From positions 2,108,001 through 2,172,000 of the forward strand of contig NZ_HG938353.1 of NCBI RefSeq assembly GCF_000731315.1: a DNA stretch of 64,000 bases. The letters are read 5' to 3'. Origin of the DNA: Neorhizobium galegae bv. orientalis str. HAMBI 540. Lineage in GTDB: Bacteria; Pseudomonadota; Alphaproteobacteria; Rhizobiales; Rhizobiaceae. The notes under the pieces are model-generated. The model had not been told where the DNA came from, did no database searches, and saw only the letters and a program-made list of their open reading frames with translations. Shown here piece after piece: positions 1 through 12,243 of the stretch (positions are counted from its first letter, which is position 1; every line of letters starts with the position of its first letter). Both the position numbers and the translations under genes were made by a program.

Positions 1-1148
1 GGCCGTATGTCGAGCCTGATGTCGCGGATGGTCGTATCGTTGGCGACGATCGCCGGCAGCCTCAGGCTGGCGCGGCCGGGCACCTGCGGAATAGGGATAG
101 ACGCCGCCAGCCGGATGAAATTGTTAATGCGGCGCTGCGCCGAGGCGGCGGCATCGCGACCGGTCTTGGCCCGCGCGCCGTCGCCCAGCCGGTTGACGTC
201 GATCTGCTGGCCGTCGGCGGTCAGCAGGAATTCAGGCTTGGTGCCAGTATCGAGCGTCGCCTCACCGGTCACCACGTATGGATTGTCGCTCGCCCCGACT
301 TCCAGCCGGTATTGCGGAATACGGATGCGCTCATTGGTGACTTCGAAACCACCCTTCAAGCGCGGTCCGGGCGGTGGCGGCGTCACCGGTTCGGTCTCGT
401 CCTCCTCCTGCAGGAAATCGAGCGTGAAGTTGCCGTTATAGGCAGGCCTGTTGTCGGCAACGGTAAGCTCGCCGTCGAGATTGATCTCGACGGGCTGTGC
501 ATCCGGCCAGAGCCTGAGGCGCAGCGGCATACGCTTGCCCTCGGCATCCGCCGTGCCGCTCGCCAGGTTGAACCGGGTCTCGTAACCGTCGAGCGTCGCA
601 TTGCCCTCACCGCGCCAGGGGCCGCGCAGCGAACCTGCGGAAAAGTCGCCGACAAAACCGGTGATCTGCCGCGACTGGCCGGACTGTTCGTCGATCAGGT
701 CAATCTCGCCGCCGGTGACATGCACGTCCTCAATGACGACGGTATGAGCCGGGATCGCGGCGCGGCTGCCGCGCATCCAGTCGAGCGTGCCGTCCTTCAG
801 CAGCCGGACCCGCGCCTTCGGCTGCTCGATGCGCATGTCGAAGATCCGCGCCTCGCCGGAGAGGAAGGGCGCAAGCTCCATATCCATCGAGAATTGCGCG
901 ATCTGCACCAAAGGCTGGCCATCCGTATCGGCCCCCACCCTTACGTCGTGCAGGGTGACTGAGGGAAACGGCAGTATACGCGCGTCAACATTGCCGTGGA
1001 CGGTGACCTTTTTGCCGAGGATGCGGCTTGCCTGTTCCTCGAAGCTTACCCGCAGGCTCGCCCAGTCGACGAACAACGGAGCGAGCAGCGCCGTAAACAG
1101 CGCCACCACCACCAATCCGCCGAATGCCAACAGGATGCGTCCGAGCAC
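1..1148 (-). CDS. AsmA family protein (5' part; cut by window edge)
   Basis: About 382 N-terminal residues are visible. The start is a GTG: an in-frame TAG lies 11 codons upstream, no ATG lies between, and an AGGGAG ribosome site precedes it. Residues 1-27 form one hydrophobic anchor (LLAFGGLVVVALFTALLAPL), followed by the AsmA N-terminal pattern: conversion of a long gene into a beta-rich periplasmic body beginning with RILGKKVTVHGNVDARILPFPSVTLHDVRVG. AsmA proteins are inner-membrane anchored periplasmic bridge-like proteins linked to outer-membrane lipid homeostasis (family knowledge). A Pro-rich stretch (PPPPGPR) near residue 260 separates two beta-rich segments. It lies 75 bases downstream of the dehydrogenase gene on the same strand and may be co-transcribed with it. 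The C-terminal part is outside the window. Confidence 0.8.
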   Translation of the reverse strand, partial: MLGRILLAFGGLVVVALFTALLAPLFVDWASLRVSFEEQASRILGKKVTVHGNVDARILPFPSVTLHDVRVGADTDGQPLVQIAQFSMDMELAPFLSGEARIFDMRIEQPKARVRLLKDGTLDWMRGSRAAIPAHTVVIEDVHVTGGEIDLIDEQSGQSRQITGFVGDFSAGSLRGPWRGEGNATLDGYETRFNLASGTADAEGKRMPLRLRLWPDAQPVEINLDGELTVADNRPAYNGNFTLDFLQEEDETEPVTPPPPGPRLKGGFEVTNERIRIPQYRLEVGASDNPYVVTGEATLDTGTKPEFLLTADGQQIDVNRLGDGARAKTGRDAAASAQRRINNFIRLAASIPIPQVPGRASLRLPAIVANDTTIRDIRLDIR

Positions 1149-1223
1149 GGTATCCGTCTCCCTGATCTTGCTAAGAGACTAGTTCTATTGGGTTCGCAGG
1201 CAAGTCAAGCTTGCGGGAGCATC

Positions 1224-2639
1224 TCATTCGGCATTCCTGAAGATCTTGCCGGGATTGAAGATATTCTTGGGATCGAGCCCCTGTTTGATGGTCCGCATCA
1301 GGTGGACGGCGCCGCCCAGTTCCTCTTCCAGAAATGACATCTTGCCCTGGCCGATGCCGTGCTCGCCGGTGCAGGTTCCGTCCATGGCAAGTGCCCGGTG
1401 ATTGAGGCGGCCGATGAACGCCTCGACCTTTTCGACCGAGGCCGGATCCTTGCCATCGAAGAGCACCAGGACGTGGAAATTGCCGTCGCCCGCATGCCCG
1501 ACGATCGGCGCCAGCAACCCCTGCTCGGCAATATCGGCCTGGGTCTCGGCGACGCATTCGGCAAGCCGCGAGATCGGCACGCAGACATCGGTCGAAAGGC
1601 CGTCGAGTTCCGGCGCCAGCGCCCGGCTCGCCCAATAGGCGTTGTGCCGCGCATGCCAGAGCTTTGCCCGCTCCTCGGCATTGGCGGTCCACAGGAAGTC
1701 GTCGCCGCCGCACTCGGTGGCGATCTCGGCAAACTGCGCCGACTGCAGCGCCACCGTTTCCTCGGTGCCGTGGAATTCCAGGAACAGCGTCGGCTTTTCC
1801 GGATAGGAGAGTTTTGAATAGGCATTGCAGGCCCGCATCTGCACGTCGTCCAGCAGTTCGATGCGGGCGACGGGAATGCCCATCTGGACGGTCATGATCA
1901 CGGCGTCACAGGCCGCTTTCACGCTCGGGAAGGCGCAGACGCCGCCGCCGATCTTTTCCGGAATGCCCTGCAGCCTCAACGTCACCGAAGTGATGACGCC
2001 GAGCGTTCCTTCCGAGCCGACGAAGAGACGGGTCAGATCGTAGCCGGCCGAGGATTTCCGGGCCCGCTGCGCGGTGCGGATTTCCTCGCCGTCGGCGGTG
2101 ACGACGGTGAGCGACAGGACGTTGTCCTTCATCGTGCCGTAGCGCACCGCATTGGTGCCGGAGGCGCGGGTGGCGGTCATGCCGCCGATCGAGGCATTGG
2201 CACCGGGATCGATCGGGAAGAACAGGCCGGTGTCGCGAAGCTCGCGGTTCAGTTCCTCGCGGGTGATGCCGGGCTCGACCGTCACGTCGAGATCGGCCGG
2301 GCTGATGCGGAGCACCTTGTTCATGCGGCTGAAATCGATCGAGATGCCGCCCGACGGCGCATTCACCTGGCCTTCGAGCGAGGAACCGACGCCGAAGGGC
2401 ACGACCGGTACCCGATGTTCGGCACAAGCCCTGACTACGGCTTTGACGTCATCGGCGCTTTCAGCGAAGACGACGCCATCCGGAAGCTGAGCCGGCAGAT
2501 AGGTCGTCGTATGGGCGTGCTGCTCGCGAAACGACTGGCCGGTCTGAAAACGCTCTCCGAAGGATTGCTTGAGGATGCCGAGGACCGTCGAGATGCCCTC
2601 TTCGTTGCGAAGGCCTGCCTTCACGTCCTTGATCGCCAT
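1224..2639 (-). CDS. FAD-linked oxidase, D-lactate/glycolate dehydrogenase type
   Basis: About 471 residues with the two-domain build of the GlcD/D-lactate dehydrogenase (cytochrome) family. An FAD-binding PCMH domain covers roughly residues 55-230 (PVVPFGVGSSLEGQ, then PIDPGANASIGGMTATRASG, which carries the FAD-pyrophosphate contacts). A C-terminal FAD-oxidase domain follows with HAGDGNFHVL and the CTGEHGIGQGK motif, and the end reads DPKNIFNPGKIF, as is usual in the family. It should oxidise a 2-hydroxyacid such as D-lactate and pass electrons to the respiratory chain; the substrate cannot be fixed from sequence. Two ATGs lie six bases apart. The AGGAGG site is 9 bases from the inner one (2639) and only 3 from the outer one (2645), so the inner start is preferred. 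Confidence 0.9.
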   Translation of the reverse strand: MAIKDVKAGLRNEEGISTVLGILKQSFGERFQTGQSFREQHAHTTTYLPAQLPDGVVFAESADDVKAVVRACAEHRVPVVPFGVGSSLEGQVNAPSGGISIDFSRMNKVLRISPADLDVTVEPGITREELNRELRDTGLFFPIDPGANASIGGMTATRASGTNAVRYGTMKDNVLSLTVVTADGEEIRTAQRARKSSAGYDLTRLFVGSEGTLGVITSVTLRLQGIPEKIGGGVCAFPSVKAACDAVIMTVQMGIPVARIELLDDVQMRACNAYSKLSYPEKPTLFLEFHGTEETVALQSAQFAEIATECGGDDFLWTANAEERAKLWHARHNAYWASRALAPELDGLSTDVCVPISRLAECVAETQADIAEQGLLAPIVGHAGDGNFHVLVLFDGKDPASVEKVEAFIGRLNHRALAMDGTCTGEHGIGQGKMSFLEEELGGAVHLMRTIKQGLDPKNIFNPGKIFRNAE

Positions 2640-2645
2640 GGCCAT

Positions 2646-3356
2646 TCTCCTCCTTGTCTTTTCAAGGGATTGGTTAGGCGACGGGTCGGGTTTTGTCCAG
2701 ACGGAACAGCGATGGACCGGGCGGAGTCCCGCCTTAGCGATTTCGGTTTTTGTGTCGGACGGGGCGCTGAAAGCTGCCTCGTAAGATAAGTAATAAGTGA
2801 CACCTCTCAGCGCCCCGTTCGGCGGTTAATATCCGCGACTTCGGTCCCTCTGCCGTGGCCTTTCCGGACGGTGTTCGTATGACCCGGGACGCCCCATCCG
2901 ATTTGATCGGAAAGGCTTCCACGGATCTCCGCCGGTTTCTCCGATAGTATCGGTCGGACTTTGAAAATCCGGCGACACCATCCGGTCAGCCAACATGTGT
3001 GCCGCACAGGCACGTCCGGCGCGCGCTTTCGGGCATCAAGAGACGAAGGCTCGGTCCGTTTGCCTTCACCTCTCCCCGTTGTCGCCGGAGGGAGACCATT
3101 TTCCGCGAACCCCGAATGGAAGGACTTACGTCGTTTCCTCCCACCCGGCGCCGGTCCCGCCTCGCCGGCACGCCTGCCGGTGTATCCGCGACGGAACGGG
3201 GGGATTTTAGGCACGGGTTGGATGGGCGGGGATGAGAGGGGTAGAAAATTAAACTAAGTCGTTGAGCCGACAGGCGGGTGAAGCTTGGGACATCCCCGCG
3301 ACGGCGCTGCCCAACGAACTCGAATAGGATGCCGGACGCGAAACCTGATGCCGAAC
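2646..3356. other. Gene-poor intergenic stretch
   Basis: About 710 bases with no convincing gene. Short open frames occur on both strands, but none resembles a known family or carries a good ribosome site. The stretch holds a perfect 10-base inverted repeat (listed separately), a GCCGGC-N6-GCCGGT hairpin near 3166-3181, and a pyrimidine/purine-mirrored patch near 3070-3095 (TCTCCCC ... GGAGGGAGA) of the kind common in degenerate intergenic repeats of rhizobia. The promoter of the dehydrogenase at 1224-2639 must lie at its left end. Confidence 0.4.
2761..2816. repeat. Perfect 10-base inverted repeat
   Basis: GGGGCGCTGA at 2761-2770 is matched by TCAGCGCCCC at 2807-2816 with a 36-base AT-richer spacer. 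It lies about 120 bases upstream of the FAD-linked dehydrogenase start. It could be a folded element in the leader, a repeat-element end or an operator; no T-run follows on either strand, so a simple terminator is unlikely. Confidence 0.5.
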
Positions 3357-3560
3357 CTAGCCCGCTATGGCTACGCTCAGCCTCTGCTGTACCTGATCGA
3401 CATTGCCGCGGACATAGACGGCCGTGGGCTTGCCGCCGGTGCTGGCAAGTGCAAGAGCGACGATGGTGACTTCCTCTTCGAAGGTCGTGACGTAAAGCAC
3501 CTGGGCGGGATTGATGTATACGGACTGGTTATGGGTATTCTTGAAGCCGATCAGCGCCAT
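3357..3560 (-). CDS. Small conserved-looking protein, function unknown
   Basis: 67 residues starting MALIGFKNTHNQSVYINP. The start at 3560 is chosen because GAAGGAGAGACGT precedes the ATG; a longer frame begins upstream but lacks such a site. The protein is soluble, without a signal peptide. It alternates beta-type segments (SVYINPAQVLYVTTFEEEVTIVALAL) and ends with a helix (NVDQVQQRLSVAI). The pattern 'position in a table yields value, with a residue that must be visible' resembles small LytTR-like or flagellar FlbD-type beta folds, but I would not assign either. It stands alone between two gene-poor stretches. Confidence 0.7.
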   Translation of the reverse strand: MALIGFKNTHNQSVYINPAQVLYVTTFEEEVTIVALALASTGGKPTAVYVRGNVDQVQQRLSVAIAG

Positions 3561-3883
3561 ACGTCTCTCCTTCTGCTGCGTGGCGGGATATGCCATGCCA
3601 TGCACAAGGTTGCCGCAAGTTTAACAGGCCCGGCTCGTGACCGTTATGACTACAAGAAGTCTCGAAACCGACCACCGCAGCGGGATGTCGGCGATGAGCC
3701 TCCCGTGCCGGTAAGTCCTTGCGCCCCGGCAGGGTGAGTTTCCGGGAGCCGGACGCGAATCGCCGGCAGGGCCTCCGCGCCACGGACAGGTCTTTTTGTC
3801 TCGGCGCAAAATAGTTCACCTGCAAGTCGCCGATCGATGCTTTAAATCAGGTTCTGCCTTTATCAAATTTCAGGAGATCAGCG
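3561..3883. other. Intergenic stretch with divergent promoters
   Basis: A 320-base gap between the divergently transcribed 67-residue protein and the reductase gene. It should contain both promoters. No operator-like palindrome, RNA gene or short gene could be supported. Confidence 0.4.
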
Positions 3884-4720
3884 ATGGCGACAATTGCAAT
3901 CATCGGCGCGGGCGCGATGGGGAGCGGGATCGGCCGGCAGTTGGCGGAGGGCGGCGCAAGCGTGCTGACCTATCTGGAAGGCCGCTCACCCGGGACCCAC
4001 GAGCGGGCCAGGGCCGCCGGAATGGAACCCGCCTCGCTTGAAGACATCATCGGGGCGGAGATCGTTCTGTCGATCGTTCCTCCCGCCGAGGCGATCGGCG
4101 TTGCCGAACGTCTGTCCGCGGCGATCGGAGAGCGCCCAAGCCCAGTGACATTCGTCGACTGCAACGCGATCTCGCCAAAGACGATGAATGCGGTCGCAGC
4201 CGCTTTCAGACCCGGCCAGGCGAACGTGCTGGACGGCTCGATCATCGGCCTGCCGCCGCAGCCCGGAAAGGCCGGACCAAAACTCTATATCAGTGGCGAC
4301 CGGGCGGACAAAAGCGCCGTTCTCGCCGCGCACGGGCTTCACGTCCGCCGGATCGAAGGAGCTGTCGGAGCAGCCTCGGCGTTGAAGATGTGTTATGCCG
4401 GCATCAACAAGGGCATGACCGGGCTCGGCACCGCCATGCTTCTCGCCGCCATCGGATCGGGTGCGGACCAGAGCCTCAAGCGGGAGATGGCCGAAAGCGT
4501 GCCCGATCTCGACCGGAAACTCTCAAGCGCCATTCCCGACATGTATGCAAAAGCCTATCGTTGGGTGGCGGAGATGGAGGAGATTGCCGCGTTCCTCGGC
4601 GAAGACGATCCGGCTTCGCAGATATTCAGGGGAATGGCGGGATTGTTCCAGAAGATGGCCGAGGACCGCGCCGGTGGCGGCGAGCTTGCCGATCAGCTCG
4701 ACGCCTTGCTGGGCCGCTAG
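3884..4720 (+). CDS. NAD(P)-dependent beta-hydroxyacid dehydrogenase-like reductase (DUF1932 C-terminal domain)
   Basis: 278 residues. The Rossmann fold opens at residue 1 with IAIIGAGAMGSGIGRQLA (GxGxxG). The N-terminal half follows the 6-phosphogluconate/3-hydroxyisobutyrate dehydrogenase pattern (IVLSIVPPAEA, then FVDCNAISPKTM and LDGSIIGLPPQ). The helical C-terminal half, with LKMCYAGINKGMTGLGTAMLLAA, matches the DUF1932 type: the catalytic-region Lys is in LKMCYAGINKG. Such enzymes reduce or oxidise small hydroxyacids; the substrate is unknown. The ATG follows CAGGAGATCAGCG. The gene stands alone and runs convergently with the RND permease gene. Confidence 0.85.
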   Translation: MATIAIIGAGAMGSGIGRQLAEGGASVLTYLEGRSPGTHERARAAGMEPASLEDIIGAEIVLSIVPPAEAIGVAERLSAAIGERPSPVTFVDCNAISPKTMNAVAAAFRPGQANVLDGSIIGLPPQPGKAGPKLYISGDRADKSAVLAAHGLHVRRIEGAVGAASALKMCYAGINKGMTGLGTAMLLAAIGSGADQSLKREMAESVPDLDRKLSSAIPDMYAKAYRWVAEMEEIAAFLGEDDPASQIFRGMAGLFQKMAEDRAGGGELADQLDALLGR

Positions 4721-4747
4721 GTCGCGAAAAACCTGATATTATCTCTT

Positions 4748-4774
4748 CTGTCCCCGGATCAGGTCCGAGGACAG
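4748..4774. terminator. Stem-loop between convergent genes
   Basis: CTGTCC-C-CGGA-TCAGG-TCCG-A-GGACAG forms a ten-pair hairpin in the gap between the reductase (ends 4720) and the convergent RND permease (ends 4834). No clear T-run follows on either side, so it may act as a weak bidirectional terminator or only as an mRNA 3' end stabiliser. Confidence 0.45.
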
Positions 4775-4833
4775 GGAGGATGGGAGGAAGCGAAGTACCC
4801 GCGCTCTCGAACGGGGTGGGCCTCACCCGGCCA

Positions 4834-8036
<3,203 letters not shown>

Positions 8037-8040
<4 letters not shown>

Positions 8041-9317
8041 TGGCGCGCCACCTCAGCGGTTTCCGGCGCGCCGAAAATCCGGACCGACGCCCCCTCCCTC
8101 ACCCGTTGCAGACCTTCGGTCACTATCCTGTCGCCCTCCTGGAGCTCGGCGCCCACGAGTACCGCATCGGGATTGCGCTGAACGACGCGCACCCGGGTCT
8201 TGACCGATTTATTGTCCTTGACCTGCCAGACATAGGAACCCTCGCCGTCCCACTGGATGGCGAGCGGATCGACCGCCGGGTATCTTTCGCCGGCAAAGCG
8301 CATGCCGACATTGAAGGCCATGCCGGCGCGCAGAACGTCGCCCGGATTTTCGACACGGGCGCGGATGCGCATCGTGCGGCTTGCCGCGTCGATACGGTTG
8401 TCGATCGCCTCGACCTTGCCGGAGAAGACCTGGCCCGGACGGGCGATCGAGCTTGCGTCGACTGCCTGGCCCGGCTCGATGGCGACGGCGAAACGCTCCG
8501 GCGCCCAGAAATCGACCAAAATAGCCGTGCGGTCGTCGATCGTCACCACATTGGTCTGGGTGGTGACGTTGTCGCCGATATTGACCGCGACGATGCCCGC
8601 GATGCCCTCGATCGGCGCGACGATATCACGGCGCTTCAGGTTGAGTTCGGCGGTGGACAATGCGAGCTTTGCAGCCTGTTCGGCGATCTGGGCATTGAGA
8701 ACGTCGAGGCGCGAGAACGACTGGAGGTTCTTGTAGGACGCGGATTTTTCCTGGGCGCTCTGCAGGGAGACCTGCGCCTTTTCGCGCTCGATCGTCTGCT
8801 CCTCGTCGTCGAGGCGGGCGAGCACCTGGCCCTTGGTGACCTTCTGGCCGGAAACGACCCTGATCTCGTTGATCGTGCCGGAAGACTGCGGCATGACGAC
8901 GACGGACTGGATGGCCTCGCCGCTGCCGATCGCCGTGAGGCGGTCGTTGACGGTGCCGATCGCCACCGGCTGGGCAACGACGAGCGTGGCGCGGTTGCCA
9001 CCTTGTCCGCCCTGGCCGCCGGCGCCACGCTGGCCGTTCTGGCCCGCGTTGTTCTGGGCCGCGTTCGCGGCTCCGTTCTGGGCATTCCCCTGTGCAGCGC
9101 CCTGACCTTGCTGGCGTGCCGCAGCATTGCCGTTTGCTCCGCCGGCTGCCGCCGGCGTGGGCTGGGGGGCATGTTTCGGGCTTACGGCGGCAATCACCTC
9201 ACCGGGAACGCCGAACTTTGCAAGCGTGGCTCCTGCACTCGGCACCAGGTAAACCCAAAGAGCCAGCGCTCCCGCCAGGACGGCGAGACAGAGCAGAAGC
9301 TGTTTCCAAATCCGCAT
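8037..9317 (-). CDS. RND efflux periplasmic adaptor (membrane fusion protein)
   Basis: 426 residues. An N-terminal membrane anchor (about residues 4-24) is followed by a low-complexity Ala/Gly/Asn/Gln-rich stretch at about residues 57-108. The normal adaptor modules come next: lipoyl half-motifs (VSGQKVTKGQVLARLDDEE and RDIVAPIEGIAGIVAV), an alpha-hairpin between them, and a beta-barrel plus membrane-proximal domain ending at GDRIVTEGLQRVREGASVRI. It links the inner-membrane pump to the outer-membrane channel. GGAGAATTGA precedes the ATG. First gene of the operon with the permease. The low-complexity spacer between anchor and body is longer than usual. Confidence 0.95.
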
Positions 9318-9404
9318 TCAATTCTCCGAAGGAGGCACGAAAAGGCCATATTGCCCGGGAGTATCCTTTTTTGCGGGTGCTCACGCAATGGGTCTTCGGC
9401 AACC

Positions 9405-9418
9405 TTACAAAAATGTAA
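9405..9418. promoter_or_regulatory. Possible operator, TTACA-N4-TGTAA
   Basis: A short inverted repeat (TTACA, AAAA, TGTAA) about 90 bases upstream of the RND adaptor start, within the divergent region shared with the helicase gene. Its symmetry fits a dimeric repressor site, but five-base arms can arise by chance. Confidence 0.25.
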
Positions 9419-9603
9419 CCTCGCGAAATCTCACGGGTATGTTAGACGGCAAGCATACTTATACTCCTAATACTCCTAAAATTGCCGCTTTCGCAGAGCG
9501 CAACCGGCAGCCTCTTCACACTTTAGCCTTGCCTTGTGTGGAGACTAGGAATGAAAGCAGAACATTTTCTGGTCTTTCAGGTCCGAATCACTACATTGGC
9601 CGC

Positions 9604-12087
9604 ATGACGAACAGTTTCGACGACATTCCGTTCTTCGACGAAGAACCGCAGCACCCGCAGGCGCCGCGCAACAAGGCCCCCGCTCCGGCACAGGCCGCGG
9701 GCAATGGCGGCCTCGGGATCGCTGCCCGCGCCATGGCGGCGCGCGACCAGCACCGTGCGCCCGATTATCTCGCAGGCCTCAACCCCGAGCAGCGGCTGGC
9801 GGTCGAGACGCTGAATGGACCGGTTCTCGTGCTCGCGGGCGCGGGCACGGGCAAGACGCGGGTGCTGACCACCCGCATCGCCCATATCCTTGCAACCGGC
9901 AGCGCCTACCCATCACAAATTCTTGCGGTGACCTTTACCAACAAGGCTGCCCGAGAAATGAAGGAACGCGTCGGCGTACTCGTCGGCGGCGCCGTCGAGG
10001 GCATGCCGTGGATGGGCACCTTCCACTCGATCGGCGTGAAACTGCTGCGCCGCCATGCGGAACTGGCTGGCCTTCGCTCCGACTTCACCATTCTCGACAC
10101 CGACGACGTGGTGCGGCTGATCAAGCAGCTAATCCAGGCCGAGGGGCTCGACGACAAACGCTGGCCGGCAAAACAGTTCGCCGGCATGGTCGATACCTGG
10201 AAGAACAAGGGCCTGACCCCGCCGGATATCGCCGAAGGTGACGCCCGCGCGTTTGCCAACGGCAAGGGCCGCGAACTCTATGCCGCCTACCAAGCGCGGC
10301 TGCGCACGCTGAACGCCTGCGATTTCGGCGATCTTCTGCTGCACCCGATCGCAATCTTCCGCAAGAACCCGGATCTGCTCAAGGAATATCACGGCAAGTT
10401 CCGCTATATTCTGGTCGACGAGTACCAGGACACCAACACTGCCCAGTACATGTGGCTGCGGCTGCTTGCGCAGCGGCCGAAGGACATTCCCCAGAACGTC
10501 TGCTGCGTCGGCGACGACGACCAGTCGATCTATGGCTGGCGCGGCGCCGAAGTCGACAACATCCTGCGCTTCGAGAAGGATTTTCCCGGGGCCAAGGTGA
10601 TCAAGCTGGAGCGCAACTACCGCTCGACGGAACACATCCTCGGCGCCGCCGGCCATCTGATCGCCCATAACGAGGGCCGGCTCGGCAAGACCCTGTTCAC
10701 CGACCGCTCCGACCCGGACGACGAAAAGGTGGTGGTGCATGCCGCCTGGGATTCGGAAGAGGAAGCGCGCGCCGTCGGCGAGGAGATCGAAAACCTCCAG
10801 CGGGGCAAGCACAAGCTCAACGACATGGCGATCCTGGTGCGCGCCTCGTTCCAGATGCGCGAATTCGAAGACCGGTTCGTGACATTAGGCCTCAACTACC
10901 GGGTCATCGGCGGCCCGCGCTTCTACGAGCGGCTCGAGATCCGCGATGCCATGGCCTATTTCCGCATGGTCTGCCAGCCCTCCGACGACCTCGCCTTCGA
11001 GCGGATCATCAACACCCCGAAACGCGGCCTCGGCGACACCACCGTGCGCTACCTGCACGACTATGCCCGCGCCCGCGACATCCCCATGCTGCAGGCAGCC
11101 GCCGACCTCATCGAGACCGACGAGATGAAGCCGAAGGCGCGCAAGGCGCTGTTCGACGTGGTGACCGATTTCCGCCGCTGGCAGGGCCTGCTCGAAAACA
11201 TGGCTCACACCACGCTTGCCGAGCAGATCCTCGACGAGAGCGGCTATACCGCCATGTGGCAGAACGACAAATCGGCCGAAGCGCCGGGACGGCTGGAAAA
11301 CCTCAAGGAACTCGTGCGCTCCATGGAAGCCTTCGAGAGCATGCGCGGCTTCCTCGAACACGTCTCGCTGGTCATGGATGCCGAGAACAACGAAAACCTC
11401 GATGCCGTCTCGATCATGACGCTGCATTCGGCCAAGGGCCTCGAATTCGACACCGTCTTCCTGCCCGGCTGGGAGGAAGGCCTGTTTCCCCACCAGCGGG
11501 CGCTGGACGAGGGCGGCCGCTCAGGCTTGGAGGAGGAACGCCGCCTCGCCTATGTCGGCCTGACGCGCGCAAAGCACCGCTGCCACATCTGGTTCGTCTC
11601 GAACCGCCGCATCCACGGCCTGTGGCAATCGACCATGCCGTCGCGCTTCCTCGACGAACTACCGGCAGCCCATGTGGACGTCGCCGCCTCGGACAGCAAT
11701 TACGGCGGTTATGGCGGCCGCGGCGGCTATGGCCAGTCGCGCTTCGACAAGGCCGAGCCCTTCGCCAACAATTATTCCACACCCGGCTGGAAACGCGCCC
11801 AGGCCAACAAGACCGACGCCACCCGCGACAACTGGGGCACCCGCTCCGGCCACGCCGTGGAACGCATCGGCTACGGCGAAAGCGGCCCGCGCACCCGGAC
11901 CATCGACGGCGAACTGGTGGCCAAGTCAGTGGCCAACACGCCCTCGCAATTCTCGGTCGGGGATAGGGTCTTTCACGTTAAGTTCGGGAACGGCAATATT
12001 TCGGCGATCGAGGGCAATAAGCTGACGATCGAATTCGACCGGGCCGGGCAGAAGCGGGTGCTGGATGGGTTTGTGGAACGGGTGTGA
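9604..12087 (+). CDS. uvrD: ATP-dependent DNA helicase UvrD/PcrA
   Basis: 827 residues. Superfamily 1A helicase motifs are all present: Walker A AGAGTGKTR (about residue 79), Walker B VDEYQDTN (about 270), DDDQSIYGWRGA, LERNYRST, TLHSAKGLEFDTVFLPGWEEGLFP and EERRLAYVGLTRAKH. The C-terminus holds a Gly/Tyr-rich linker (NYGGYGGRGGYGQ, about residue 700) and a Tudor-like end (VFHVKFGNGNISAIEGNKLTIEF). It unwinds DNA in nucleotide excision and mismatch repair. The frame stays open to 9388, but the upstream residues are not helicase-like. MTNSFDDIPFFDEEP is taken as the start, without a strong ribosome site. Confidence 0.93.
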   Translation: MTNSFDDIPFFDEEPQHPQAPRNKAPAPAQAAGNGGLGIAARAMAARDQHRAPDYLAGLNPEQRLAVETLNGPVLVLAGAGTGKTRVLTTRIAHILATGSAYPSQILAVTFTNKAAREMKERVGVLVGGAVEGMPWMGTFHSIGVKLLRRHAELAGLRSDFTILDTDDVVRLIKQLIQAEGLDDKRWPAKQFAGMVDTWKNKGLTPPDIAEGDARAFANGKGRELYAAYQARLRTLNACDFGDLLLHPIAIFRKNPDLLKEYHGKFRYILVDEYQDTNTAQYMWLRLLAQRPKDIPQNVCCVGDDDQSIYGWRGAEVDNILRFEKDFPGAKVIKLERNYRSTEHILGAAGHLIAHNEGRLGKTLFTDRSDPDDEKVVVHAAWDSEEEARAVGEEIENLQRGKHKLNDMAILVRASFQMREFEDRFVTLGLNYRVIGGPRFYERLEIRDAMAYFRMVCQPSDDLAFERIINTPKRGLGDTTVRYLHDYARARDIPMLQAAADLIETDEMKPKARKALFDVVTDFRRWQGLLENMAHTTLAEQILDESGYTAMWQNDKSAEAPGRLENLKELVRSMEAFESMRGFLEHVSLVMDAENNENLDAVSIMTLHSAKGLEFDTVFLPGWEEGLFPHQRALDEGGRSGLEEERRLAYVGLTRAKHRCHIWFVSNRRIHGLWQSTMPSRFLDELPAAHVDVAASDSNYGGYGGRGGYGQSRFDKAEPFANNYSTPGWKRAQANKTDATRDNWGTRSGHAVERIGYGESGPRTRTIDGELVAKSVANTPSQFSVGDRVFHVKFGNGNISAIEGNKLTIEFDRAGQKRVLDGFVERV

Positions 12088-12243
12088 GGCGTTTAGGCCC
12101 TAGCACAAACCAATATTAAAAGTGGCACAGTGGAGTTCGATCACGCGGAACGGAGGACGTCGCCCCTGGCATCACGCTTGTCAGCCTCCCTGATTCTCTT
12201 TAGTTGAATCCGACAGTTTTCGCGGATTTAAGGGGAGGAATTC

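Noticed and set aside
2807..3257. Overlapping open frames of 60-135 codons in the 2646-3356 gap
   Set aside because: No family resemblance, no ribosome site, basic composition typical of chance frames in GC-rich DNA.
9388..9603. 72-codon upstream extension of the helicase
   Set aside because: The residues are not helicase-like, and the stretch carries promoter-like AT-rich DNA.
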